Assembly (NCBI GenBank): GCA_900551885.1
Contig: URXS01000031.1
Coordinates: 1 to 18,354, forward strand
DNA: 18,354 nt
Direction: 5' to 3'
DNA from: an uncultured Oscillibacter sp.
GTDB lineage: Bacteria; Bacillota; Clostridia; Oscillospirales; Oscillospiraceae
In this document: positions 6,265 through 12,996 of the stretch, piece after piece
Layout of the letters: every line of letters begins with the position of its first letter
Position numbering within the stretch: the stretch's first letter is position 1
Made by a program: the position numbers and the translations under genes
Notes under the pieces: generated by a model
The model's input: the letters and a program-made list of their open reading frames with translations, nothing else
The model's database searches: none
Told to the model about the DNA's origin: nothing

Positions 6265-7644
6265 ATGAAAACAAACCGCTTTTTTTCTGTTTTTTTGCTG
6301 CTGGTCCTGCTGACTTCCCTGTTTTTGACTCCGTCGGCTCTGGCGGACGAAACAGCGGCGGCAGACCCGCCGGAGCTGCACTCCCAGGCGGCGCTGCTGG
6401 TAGACGCCAACACCGGCTCGGTCGTATACGCCGTCAATGAGCACCAGGAGCTCTACCCCGCCAGTACCACCAAGATCATGACCGCCCTGCTGGTGCTGGA
6501 GGCGATCGATCGGGGAGAGTTGTCTCTCAGTGACGAGCTGACCGCCTCCCGCTCCGCCATGACCACGGGGCTGGCGGAGGACGGCAGCACCGCCAACATC
6601 AAGGAAGGGGAAGTCATGACGGTGGAGGAGTACCTCTACTGTATGCTGGTGGTCTCCGCCAATGAGGCCTGCAACGTGCTGGCGGAGGCGGTGTCCGGCT
6701 CTGTGGAGGCCTTTGTGGACGCCATGAACACCCGGGCCCAGGAACTGGGCTGCGAGAATACCCATTTTGTCAATACCACCGGCCTTCATGACAGCCAGCA
6801 TTACACCTCTGCCTGGGACTTGTATCTCATCACCGCGGAGGCTATGAAGCACGACGATTTCATGCGCATCTGCGACACGGCCACGGTCACCATCCCGGCC
6901 ACCAATCTCTCGGAGGCCAGGACCCTCCACACCACCAACTACCTGATCGGCACCTGGTGGTCCCGGGGTTATCTGTACTCCGATGCCCACGGCATCAAGA
7001 CCGGCTCCACCTCTCAGGCGGGGCACTGCCTGGTGTCCTCCGCCACCCGGGGAAGCCTCAGCTTTGTCAGCGTGGTGCTGAACAGCGAGCGTGTGACCCT
7101 GGATGACGGAGAGATCCGCACCTACAGCTTTTACGACACCCGGCTCCTGTTTGATTGGGCCTTTGATAATTTCTCCTATCAGACAGTTCTGACCTCCGAT
7201 GAGCTGATCAAGGACGTGGACGTGGCCCTGTCCAAAACGGACCGGGTCAGCGTCCACCCTGCCGAGGATGTGGAGCTGCTGCTGCCCAACGGCACCCAGG
7301 CCACCGACCTGGAGCGGACGCTGAATCTGGAGGGTCCCGTGGACGCCCCCATCTCCGAGGGGCAGGTCCTGGGCACCATGACCCTCTCTCTGGACGGCCA
7401 GGAGCTGGCCACTGTGGATTTGCTGGCTATGGCCGACGTGGAGGCGGACGGCCTGCTGGTATTCTGGCGGGATGTGCAGGTGTTTTTCAGCAAGACGGTG
7501 GTGCGGGTGGTCTGCATCGTGCTGGGTGTGCTGATTCTGGCCCTGATCATCTGGAAGCTGACCATTGGCCGGCGCCGTTACCGCTACGGCCGCAGCGTGA
7601 ACCGCCGGAGCCGTGGCGGCGGATACCGGGGCCGCCGGAGATAA
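6265..7644 (+). CDS. Serine-type D-Ala-D-Ala carboxypeptidase (PBP5/DacF family)
   Basis: 459 residues, exported. The signal peptide spans 1-27 (cleavage near ALA-DE). The penicillin-binding catalytic domain has S67-T-T-K70 (nucleophile S67), S131-A-N133 and K245-T-G247. A PBP5 C-terminal beta domain follows (about 305-395), then a membrane anchor (about 411-431) and a very basic Arg/Gly tail. It trims the terminal D-Ala from peptidoglycan stem peptides and, given the sporulation neighbours, may act on cortex as DacF/DacB do. TTG 6259 is also in frame, but ATG 6265 has AGGAG 6 nt upstream and gives a normal signal peptide. It is divergent from the comEA operon. The exact paralogue (dacF or dacB) cannot be fixed. 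Confidence 0.93.
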   Translation: MKTNRFFSVFLLLVLLTSLFLTPSALADETAAADPPELHSQAALLVDANTGSVVYAVNEHQELYPASTTKIMTALLVLEAIDRGELSLSDELTASRSAMTTGLAEDGSTANIKEGEVMTVEEYLYCMLVVSANEACNVLAEAVSGSVEAFVDAMNTRAQELGCENTHFVNTTGLHDSQHYTSAWDLYLITAEAMKHDDFMRICDTATVTIPATNLSEARTLHTTNYLIGTWWSRGYLYSDAHGIKTGSTSQAGHCLVSSATRGSLSFVSVVLNSERVTLDDGEIRTYSFYDTRLLFDWAFDNFSYQTVLTSDELIKDVDVALSKTDRVSVHPAEDVELLLPNGTQATDLERTLNLEGPVDAPISEGQVLGTMTLSLDGQELATVDLLAMADVEADGLLVFWRDVQVFFSKTVVRVVCIVLGVLILALIIWKLTIGRRRYRYGRSVNRRSRGGGYRGRRR

Positions 7645-7663
7645 TTGCATCACAAGTATGGCA

Positions 7664-7696
7664 AAGCGCCGGGAACGGTTTCCGTTCCCGGCGCTT
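7664..7696. terminator. Hairpin terminator between the carboxypeptidase and nitroreductase genes
   Basis: Perfect 15-bp stem AAGCGCCGGGAACGG (7664-7678) with a TTT loop, placed between two convergent genes. T runs after the stem are weak on both strands, so it may depend mainly on stem strength. Confidence 0.7.
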
Positions 7697-7712
7697 ACCA
7701 TTTCATATGGAT

Positions 7713-8228
7713 TTACAGGTACGTCACCAGCTCCTCCAGCGGCTTGCGGTCGCTGTGAAGGCGGGAGGGATGGGCTCCCTCCGCCGGATAGCCCAGGGGC
7801 AGCAGGGCGATAGGCACCAGGCCCTCCAACTGCTGAGGGAAGGCGGTGTGGAGCTTCTCCGGCTCAAACATGCCCACGTAGGTGGTGCCAAGTCCCAGAT
7901 CCGCCGCCTCCAGCATCATCTGGGTAGCAGCGATGGCGGCGTCGATTTCGCCGTGATTCTTGCCGTCGCCCTCCCGCTTCCAGGCCACTTCGGGATCATA
8001 GGATACCACCAGCATGACCGGCGGATGGAAGTGAGCGGCGGTGCAGCCGTCCACCTTCTCCAAGGCCTCAGGGCTCCGCAGAACCAGGATCCGCTGAGGC
8101 TGGTTATTGTGGGCAGTGGGAGCGTTCCGGCCGCTCTCCAACACGGCCCGGAGCTTCTCCTCCTCCACCGGACGGTCACTGAATTTCCGCAGAGAGTAAC
8201 GCTCGGCGGACAACGTTGCAAAATCCAT
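7713..8228 (-). CDS. Nitroreductase-family protein
   Basis: 171-residue FMN-dependent NAD(P)H oxidoreductase-fold protein. Family features are the N-terminal ERYSLRKFSDRPVEEEKL (FMN phosphate-binding Arg/Ser), NAPTAHNNQPQRILVL in place of the usual APSAxNxQP, and the C-terminal AADLGLGTTYVGMF and LLPLGYPAE. The ATG has an AAAGGAAG ribosome site. The length is at the small end for the family and matches single-domain clostridial nitroreductases. The substrate cannot be predicted. It follows cwlJ-gerQ on the same strand with a 71-bp gap that has its own possible promoter, so coupling to germination is doubtful. Confidence 0.92.
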   Translation of the reverse strand: MDFATLSAERYSLRKFSDRPVEEEKLRAVLESGRNAPTAHNNQPQRILVLRSPEALEKVDGCTAAHFHPPVMLVVSYDPEVAWKREGDGKNHGEIDAAIAATQMMLEAADLGLGTTYVGMFEPEKLHTAFPQQLEGLVPIALLPLGYPAEGAHPSRLHSDRKPLEELVTYL

Positions 8229-8261
8229 TTGGATCTTCCTTTCTTTTGTGAGGATATGCGG

Positions 8262-8290
8262 ATTTTACCACATCCCCGGCGCCGGCGCAA
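8262..8290 (-). promoter_or_regulatory. Possible promoter of the nitroreductase gene
   Basis: The minus strand has TAAAAT (8262-8267) preceded by TGG (extended -10), and TTGCGC (8285-8290) 17 bp upstream. The -35 matches TTGACA at only 3 positions, so the call rests on the extended -10. Confidence 0.35.
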
Positions 8291-8299
8291 TGGTCATTC

Positions 8300-8860
8300 T
8301 CAGCCCTGGCTCTCCTGCCAGTTCTGCTGGATCAGACTGTCGCACAGTTTCCGCCGCTGGGTATCGTAGAACTCCACAAACTTCACCGAGTAGATGTCCG
8401 CCACGATGTAGCGGTCCCGGCTCTCCTGATAGATAGTGAGGTAGTTGTTGCCCACCTCGTAGAGAATGCCCTCCCAGTTCACCAGGCCCTGGGTCCCCAC
8501 CAGAAACGTGACGACCACATAGTTGCCGATGTTTTGGGACAGCATGGCGTTCATGGACCCCTTGTAGGACTCCGCCAGGGTGGTGGGGGAATCCACCACC
8601 TCGGAAGGCAGGTGGTTCTGCATGTTCAGACCGCTGCTACTGGATGGCCCACCCATGATATCGGTGGTGGTGACAGTGCCGGGGGTGGTACCGGGGATGG
8701 CCGCCTGTCCTCCCGGCAGGACCCTGGGCGCGGCAGGCACAGGCCGGACCCCAGGCATCGGGGTGATCTCACCGCTCCAGTCCATGGGCGGACGGACGGC
8801 TGCGGGACCCGCGGCGGAAGGCACCGTGGTCGCCGGATGATCGCTTTGAAAATGTAGCAT
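8300..8860 (-). CDS. gerQ: Spore coat protein GerQ
   Basis: 186 residues. The C-terminal half (about 88-165) matches the GerQ/YwdL fold: an ESYKGSMNAMLSQNIGNYV helix, strands VVVTFLV, then NWEGILYEVGNNYLTIYQ and RYIVADIYSVKFVEFYD. The N-terminal 80 residues are low-complexity, rich in Pro, Ala, Thr and Gly. In Bacillus GerQ is an inner-coat protein that holds CwlJ in place and is cross-linked by transglutaminase. Here it follows cwlJ directly, as in Bacillus. TTG 8875 is in frame, but ATG 8860 is preferred, with GAGGTG 5 nt upstream. The first lysine appears only near residue 95, so the N-terminal lysine cross-links known in Bacillus cannot form in the same way. Confidence 0.86.
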   Translation of the reverse strand: MLHFQSDHPATTVPSAAGPAAVRPPMDWSGEITPMPGVRPVPAAPRVLPGGQAAIPGTTPGTVTTTDIMGGPSSSSGLNMQNHLPSEVVDSPTTLAESYKGSMNAMLSQNIGNYVVVTFLVGTQGLVNWEGILYEVGNNYLTIYQESRDRYIVADIYSVKFVEFYDTQRRKLCDSLIQQNWQESQG

Positions 8861-8871
8861 AGTGACACCTC

Positions 8872-9312
8872 TCAAGTCAGATAGTATGCATTGGTCGGGT
8901 TATAGAAGCAATGGTCGCCGATCCGGGTCTGCCAGTAGCCCACATCCGATGGGAAGAAGGGCCGGCAGGTAGGCCCGAAGGGATTGTAAAACCACAGGGA
9001 CTCCGCCACGTCCGGCAGACGGTTTCCGGCGATGGCCCAGTCGGCAATGTCATAGTGGATTTGCTCCGGGTGCATGTTGTAGATATTCTGGGGGTTGTAG
9101 GCGCCGTTTTCTGTCTCGCTGGCACAGACGAACTGATAGGGCTGAAAAATGATATTGCGGATGCTGCCCTGACCCACGCGGGCGTATTCGCCTCCGGTGG
9201 CGTTGACCCGGTTCATCACCACGCCCGCCACGGCCTTCATGCCGTTCTCTCCCTCTCCGCCCGCCTCGCACTGGATCAGACGCGCCAGCAGCTCCCGGTC
9301 GGAATATGCCAT
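8872..9312 (-). CDS. cwlJ: Spore cortex-lytic hydrolase CwlJ (SleB/CwlJ family)
   Basis: 146-residue single Hydrolase_2 domain. Key features are LLARLIQCEAGGEGENGMKA (catalytic Glu E16), AVAGVVMNRV, IIFQPYQFVCASE, a WAIAGNRLPD helix, and the C-terminal WFYNPFGP, FYNPTNAYY. It has no signal peptide or peptidoglycan-binding domain, as expected for CwlJ (coat-localised from the mother cell) rather than SleB (secreted, two-domain). It degrades cortex peptidoglycan containing muramic-delta-lactam during germination. The gene precedes gerQ, its localisation partner in Bacillus. GAGGGG 7 nt before ATG 9312 supports the start. Confidence 0.93.
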   Translation of the reverse strand: MAYSDRELLARLIQCEAGGEGENGMKAVAGVVMNRVNATGGEYARVGQGSIRNIIFQPYQFVCASETENGAYNPQNIYNMHPEQIHYDIADWAIAGNRLPDVAESLWFYNPFGPTCRPFFPSDVGYWQTRIGDHCFYNPTNAYYLT

Positions 9313-9377
9313 ATGTCATCCCCTCACTTTGGTTGCTGCTCCATGATATGCAAAAGCGCCGGCACAGGTGAACGCGC

Positions 9378-9405
9378 AAAAAAGCCCTCGCCGGTTGGCG
9401 AGAGC
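9378..9405 (-). terminator. Intrinsic terminator of the glycosyltransferase gene
   Basis: On the minus strand GCTCTCGCC, a 4-base loop and GGCGAGGGC (one G-U pair) are followed by TTTTTT (9378-9383). It starts 16 bp after the stop codon. Confidence 0.88.
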
Positions 9406-9420
9406 TTCTTCATAGATCCA

Positions 9421-10554
9421 TTATCCCTTTTTCTGTTCCGCAATGGCCTGGCGGAACATCTCCTCCGTCTGGAGGATGGAGTTTTCCAGGCTGTACTGAC
9501 CGGCGTGGTCGGCGTAGCGCCGCTCCATCTCCGCCCGCTCCTCCGGGTGCTCGATCCAGTAGTCGATCCGCTGGGCCAGGGCGTCGGTATCCCCGGCTGG
9601 GAACAGGCTCCGCTCATCCAGGGCGAACTGAGGCGTGGCGGACCGGGGAGAGTCGGCGATCACCGGCACCAGACCACAAGCGAAGGCCTCCATGCAGCTC
9701 ATGGCCTCGATCTCCGCGTCGGAGGTGTGGACGTACAGGTCCGCCATGTGGAGGATCTCCAGCAGCCGGGACGGCTCGTAAAAGTTCATGACGATGGGGT
9801 TCGGGAGCTTTTCCGCCAGCTTCCGGTACTTTTTCTCCAGGGGTCCCTTCCCTGCCAGGATCACCTGGATCTCCTTGGCGTGGCGGCACTTGGCCGCCGC
9901 CTCGATCAGCTCGTCCTGGCGTTTCTCTCCGGCGTAGCGGCCCACCATCAGCACATTGAAATACCCCTGCATCCAGTCCTCCTTGGGCCGCTTGCCATAG
10001 GTGTACTCCGGGCTGATGCCGTTGGAGATCACGTGGAGCTGGGCGGTATAGCCGTGGCGGCGAAGCTGGTCTGCGATCATGTTGCTGGGGCAGTGGATAT
10101 GGGTGAAGCGGTTGAAAAAGCTGTCCCGGAAACGGTTGTAGACAAAGTCGTTGGCCCGCCGGCTGTTGCCCATGTGGAGGGTAAAGGTGATGTTCTCCGG
10201 CTGGCAGTGGAAAGCCGCCGTGTGAGGGATTCCCAGCTTTTCCACATGCTTCAGGCCCATGACCCCCAGGGGGGAGGGCATCATGAAGTGGACCACATCC
10301 GCCCAGGCCGCCGCCTTTTCAAACACATGGCGGTTGGGAATGGCCAGACGCATCCCCTGGCTGGTGATCAGGTGCTCCATTACCGGGAAAAACCGCATCT
10401 GCCGCACGGCGTACTTATAGTCGGCGGGCTTGCCGGTGGCAATGACCCGCACCTCGTTGCCGTGGTCCCGGAGGGCCTGGGCAAAGCGGCGGGCGCTGAT
10501 GGTAGTTCCGTTATTGGCGTCGTCAAACTGGTCAATGACCAATACGATCTTCAT
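9421..10554 (-). CDS. GT4-family glycosyltransferase
   Basis: 377-residue retaining GT-B glycosyltransferase. The N-terminal Rossmann half starts KIVLVIDQFDDANNGTTISA and has the acceptor-side VVHFMMPSPLGVMG segment. The C-terminal nucleotide-sugar half has NVLMVGRYAGEKRQDELIEA (about 200-219), ILAGKGP, and the EX7E pair E281/E289 within HTSDAEIEAMSCMEAFACG. It resembles enzymes that glucosylate diacylglycerol or make cell-envelope glycolipids, but the acceptor cannot be read from the sequence. There is no signal peptide or membrane helix, so it should work at the cytoplasmic face. It is monocistronic, with its own promoter and terminator. The ribosome site before ATG 10554 is weak. Confidence 0.93.
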   Translation of the reverse strand: MKIVLVIDQFDDANNGTTISARRFAQALRDHGNEVRVIATGKPADYKYAVRQMRFFPVMEHLITSQGMRLAIPNRHVFEKAAAWADVVHFMMPSPLGVMGLKHVEKLGIPHTAAFHCQPENITFTLHMGNSRRANDFVYNRFRDSFFNRFTHIHCPSNMIADQLRRHGYTAQLHVISNGISPEYTYGKRPKEDWMQGYFNVLMVGRYAGEKRQDELIEAAAKCRHAKEIQVILAGKGPLEKKYRKLAEKLPNPIVMNFYEPSRLLEILHMADLYVHTSDAEIEAMSCMEAFACGLVPVIADSPRSATPQFALDERSLFPAGDTDALAQRIDYWIEHPEERAEMERRYADHAGQYSLENSILQTEEMFRQAIAEQKKG

Positions 10555-10614
10555 ACATCTTACCGTCTTTCTTCGGGTTTGACCGGGCAGGCGGAAAAGC
10601 CTGGCGAGAATTTT

Positions 10615-10643
10615 ATTATATCATTTTTCTCCGATGTTGTCTA
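10615..10643 (-). promoter_or_regulatory. Sigma-A promoter of the glycosyltransferase gene
   Basis: Minus strand: TAGACA (10638-10643), a 17-bp spacer, then TATAAT (10615-10620) with an upstream TGA making an extended -10. It is one of the best promoter matches in the window and lies about 60 bp before the start codon. Confidence 0.82.
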
Positions 10644-10657
10644 TTGTCGCAGCCGTT

Positions 10658-10680
10658 AAAAAGCGGGAAGTTCGCTTTTT
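10658..10680. terminator. AT-flanked small hairpin upstream of the glycosyltransferase promoter
   Basis: Inverted repeat AAAAAGCG (10658-10665) / CGCTTTTT (10673-10680) with a 7-base loop. It could be a back-up terminator for the TSCPD gene or insulate the glycosyltransferase promoter. The GC core is only 3 bp, so the call is weak. Confidence 0.35.
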
Positions 10681-10684
10681 CTGA

Positions 10685-10715
10685 CAAAAAAAGAGACCGC
10701 TGATCGGCGGTCTCT
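10685..10715 (-). terminator. Intrinsic terminator of the TSCPD-domain gene
   Basis: Stem AGAGACCGC (10692-10700) / GCGGTCTCT (10707-10715) with a 6-base loop, followed on the minus strand by a run of seven T (10685-10691). It starts 9 bp past the stop codon. Confidence 0.92.
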
Positions 10716-10724
10716 CCGACGCTC

Positions 10725-10985
10725 TCAGCGGCCCTGCCGCGCCAGTGCCGCCTCCAGCCCCCGGGCAAACTGGTCCGGGCAGGAGGTATCCTTATAGCCG
10801 CAGCGGATGCCCTTCAGCCGGGCAATGGCCTCCTGCGCCGGCATCCCCTTCACCAGGGAGGCGATACCCTGGAGATTGCCGCTGCAACCACCCAGAACCT
10901 CCAGCCGCTGGATGATGCCCTGGTCATCCACCTCCACCCGCATCTCCTGGGAACAGACGCCCCGGGGACGGAAGGAATAAGTCAT
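10725..10985 (-). CDS. TSCPD domain-containing protein
   Basis: 86-residue protein of the small stand-alone TSCPD family, named for a motif seen here as DTSCPDQFARGLEAAL near the C-terminus. Other conserved features are the N-terminal YSFRPRGVCSQEM, LGGCSGNLQGIASLVKGM and IRCGYKDTSCPD. Four Cys (one in VCS, one in GGCSGN, and those in RCG and SCP) could bind metal. The same domain occurs at the C-terminus of class II ribonucleotide reductases, but the role of the free-standing form is unknown. The open frame runs further upstream, but ATG 10985 with a GAGGAGAG site is the start that gives family length. It is divergent from padR. Confidence 0.85.
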   Translation of the reverse strand: MTYSFRPRGVCSQEMRVEVDDQGIIQRLEVLGGCSGNLQGIASLVKGMPAQEAIARLKGIRCGYKDTSCPDQFARGLEAALARQGR

Positions 10986-11018
10986 GGTACTCTCTCCTCT
11001 TCTGTGGTCTCGCCGTTC

Positions 11019-11047
11019 AGAATAGCACACCGGGTAAAAAATAGCAA
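11019..11047 (-). promoter_or_regulatory. Promoter of the TSCPD gene
   Basis: Minus strand: TTGCTA (11042-11047), a 17-bp spacer, TATTCT (11019-11024) with an upstream TGC (extended -10). Each hexamer matches consensus at 4 of 6 positions. Confidence 0.5.
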
Positions 11048-11066
11048 GGAAAACCGCAGATGTCCC

Positions 11067-11095
11067 TTGACAATATCGATATTCGATCATATACT
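11067..11095 (+). promoter_or_regulatory. Sigma-A promoter of the padR-DUF2812 operon
   Basis: TTGACA (11067-11072), exactly 17 bp, then TATACT (11090-11095). The spacer is almost filled by the first copy of the repeated motif CGATATTCGAT, so a protein bound there would block RNA polymerase. Confidence 0.85.
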
Positions 11096-11124
11096 TAGGG
11101 CAAGGAGAAATAACGATATTCGAT
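11075..11124 (+). promoter_or_regulatory. Duplicated dyad operator, probably for PadR
   Basis: The 11-mer CGATATTCGAT occurs twice, at 11077-11087 and 11114-11124, 37 bp apart (about 3.5 helical turns). Each copy contains the dyad CGA-TAT-TCG; the first extends to ATCGA-TAT-TCGAT (11075-11087). One copy lies between the -35 and -10, the other about 20 bp past the -10, just before the ribosome site. The arrangement fits autorepression by the PadR protein encoded next. The DNA pattern is seen directly; the binding protein is inferred. Confidence 0.65.
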
Positions 11125-11140
11125 ATAAGGAGGCGAAACC

Positions 11141-11464
11141 GTGGCCAGGGAAAAATTCCAGACATTGACGGAGCAGATGTTCTACATTCTGCTGTGCCTT
11201 CGAAATGAGTGCTGCGGCGCCGACATCATGGCCCAGGTCCAGGCACTGACGGCGGGCCGGGTCAATGTGGGGCCGGGGACATTGTACAACTTGCTGGAGC
11301 AGTTTCTCTCCGCCGGCATGATTGCCGAGACAAAGGTGGAGGGACGCAAGCGCAGCTATCTGATCACAGAAACCGGCAAAGCCGCCCTGGCGGAAGAATA
11401 CCGCCGGCTGCGGCTGCTGACAGCGGACTACGAGGCCTGTACAGGAGAGGAGGAACGCCCATGA
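11141..11464 (+). CDS. PadR-family transcriptional regulator
   Basis: 107-residue winged-helix regulator. The N-terminus TLTEQMFYILLCLRNECCGA leads into the helix-turn-helix (DIMAQVQALTAGRVNVGPG), then TLYNLLEQFLSAGMIAE and the wing GRKRSYLITETGKAAL. This is the short PadR subfamily with a brief C-terminal dimerisation helix. The GTG start has AAGGAGG at 11127-11133 and a 7-nt spacer. It overlaps the DUF2812 gene as ATGA. PadR proteins usually repress their own operon and respond to a small molecule or stress; the dyads in its promoter are the probable operator. The ligand is unknown. Confidence 0.95.
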   Translation: MAREKFQTLTEQMFYILLCLRNECCGADIMAQVQALTAGRVNVGPGTLYNLLEQFLSAGMIAETKVEGRKRSYLITETGKAALAEEYRRLRLLTADYEACTGEEERP

Positions 11465-12840
11465 AAACCACCAAGCGGGAACTCAATCTGTATCAGCTCT
11501 ACGACTACCAGGGCGTAGAGCGTCACCTGGCGGCCATGGCTGCCAAGGGATGGCGACTGGAGCGGATTGGGACCTATTTCTGGCATTACCGCCGGACGGA
11601 GCCGGCGCGGGTGACTTACGCCGTCACCTACGTCTCCGATGCCTCTATTTTTAATCCTCGTCCTACGGAAAACCAGGAGCGTCTGGATGAATTGTGCGCC
11701 GCCGCCGGATGGGAGAAGGTCTGCGACTGGGCCCAGATGCAGGTTTTTGTCTCGGAACAGCCGGACCCAGTGCCTCTGGAGACGGAGGACGCCGTCCGCA
11801 TCGCCGCCATTCACCGCTCCATGAAAAAGAATTTTCTGCCCAGCAATTACGTTCTCCTGGCGCTACCGCTGCTGTGGCTGTTCATGGCCTTCAGCGATTT
11901 CCGGCGGGACCCCATCGACTTTTTCTCCAGCGGCACGGACTTTTTCCTGATTTTGCTGAGCATCCTGCTGCTGGCCCTCCAGGGCGTGAACCTCTCCGCC
12001 TATTACCGCTGGCGGAAGCGGTCTCTGGCCGCTGTGGCCCAGGGCGGCCCCTGCGCTGCCACCGGCGGCTACCGCCGGTTTAATCAGGCGGCACTGGGAT
12101 TTCTGGCGGTCCTTACAGCGGTGTATCTGGCATCCCTGGTGCTGTGGCAGCGGACCTCGGCGGGCGTTTACGTACTGTGGCTGCTGATCTTTGGATTGAT
12201 CCTCCTTGCGGTGCTTTGCACCCGGGAGGGATTAAAACACATTGGGGCCCCCAAGCGGCTGAACATGGCCCTGACCCTGGCGGTGGATGTGATCCTTGCG
12301 GTAGGAGCCATCAGCCTGCTGACCTTCGGTATCCTGCGGCTGGGCTGGTTCACCGGCGAAGGGGAGACTTATCTTTATCAGAATCAGGAATGGCAAACGG
12401 ACCCGCCTGTCATTCCCCTGACGGCCGGGGACCTGACCGGTATCTCCTATGGCCATATCCGGCGGTGGGAGTATGGCAGCGGCTCTCCCTTCATGAGCCG
12501 CCGCACCTGGTCCGAGACTGCCTGCCAGGACGAATCCAACGGCGATGCCCGGTATCACCTCAGCTACACCGTTACCCGCACCGGCATCTCCAGGCTTTAC
12601 GACCTAGTCCTCCAGGAGACCATGGCCAACGACGATCCCGATTTCTGGACCATCACCTGGCAGTCGGCGGACCCGGAGCCCTGGGGCGCAGACACCGTCT
12701 GGCGCAGATATATGGATGGCACCGCCACAGACACGTGGCTGCTGTGCTGGCCGAGCCAGATCGTGGAGCTGGAGCTGGACGGAGCGCCGGACAGCGTCCA
12801 GATGGCAACTGTGGGAACGGTCCTGGCGCCGGAAAAATAA
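11461..12840 (+). CDS. DUF2812 domain-containing membrane protein with long C-terminal extension
   Basis: 459 residues. The N-terminal domain (about 1-105) is DUF2812-like, with a YDYQGVERHLAAMAAKGWRL core and a WHYRRTEPARVTYAVTYVSD strand pair. Five hydrophobic helices follow at about 128-146, 160-180, 209-229, 234-254 and 269-292. The last ~165 residues are soluble, with several Trp and acidic residues (WEYGSGSPF, WRRYMDGTATDTWLL) and no recognised domain. ATG 11461 overlaps the padR stop and has AGGAGG at 11448-11453. PadR-DUF2812 pairs are common in Firmicutes, and the membrane protein is presumably what the regulator controls. With five helices and a cytoplasmic N-domain, the C-domain would be outside. 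Function unknown. Confidence 0.88.
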   Translation: MKTTKRELNLYQLYDYQGVERHLAAMAAKGWRLERIGTYFWHYRRTEPARVTYAVTYVSDASIFNPRPTENQERLDELCAAAGWEKVCDWAQMQVFVSEQPDPVPLETEDAVRIAAIHRSMKKNFLPSNYVLLALPLLWLFMAFSDFRRDPIDFFSSGTDFFLILLSILLLALQGVNLSAYYRWRKRSLAAVAQGGPCAATGGYRRFNQAALGFLAVLTAVYLASLVLWQRTSAGVYVLWLLIFGLILLAVLCTREGLKHIGAPKRLNMALTLAVDVILAVGAISLLTFGILRLGWFTGEGETYLYQNQEWQTDPPVIPLTAGDLTGISYGHIRRWEYGSGSPFMSRRTWSETACQDESNGDARYHLSYTVTRTGISRLYDLVLQETMANDDPDFWTITWQSADPEPWGADTVWRRYMDGTATDTWLLCWPSQIVELELDGAPDSVQMATVGTVLAPEK

Positions 12841-12932
12841 CCGCGCACTGTGGACACACGACCGATCCACGCATTCCCTTCCCTTATAGGCCGCCAACTA
12901 CAACATTGTCAATCGCAAACATACCATTTTGC

Positions 12933-12966
12933 GCCAAAAGGCCGCCCTTTCGGGCGGCCTTTTGGC
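12933..12966. terminator. Bidirectional terminator between the DUF2812 gene and spo0A
   Basis: Perfect 15-bp inverted repeat GCCAAAAGGCCGCCC (12933-12947) with a TTTC loop and its complement at 12952-12966. It sits between convergent stop codons. T residues fall inside the stem rather than after it. The 92 bp between the DUF2812 stop and the hairpin hold nothing recognisable. Confidence 0.8.
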
Positions 12967-12996
12967 AGGGGGGAAATGACAGGACTGAATGCGCGC

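Noticed and set aside
6250..7701. A 483-codon minus-strand frame
   Set aside because: It is antisense to the D-Ala-D-Ala carboxypeptidase, which has all three catalytic motifs; the frame encodes Gln/His/Gly-rich low-complexity sequence.
9313..9377. CATATCAT upstream of cwlJ as a sigma-E -10
   Set aside because: Two mismatches to the -10 consensus and no -35; too weak to call.
8911..10659. A 582-codon open frame on the plus strand, the longest in the window
   Set aside because: It lies antisense to cwlJ and the glycosyltransferase, both with clear family motifs. It is rich in His, Gly, Val and Leu with no recognisable domain, as expected for an antisense frame in GC-rich DNA.
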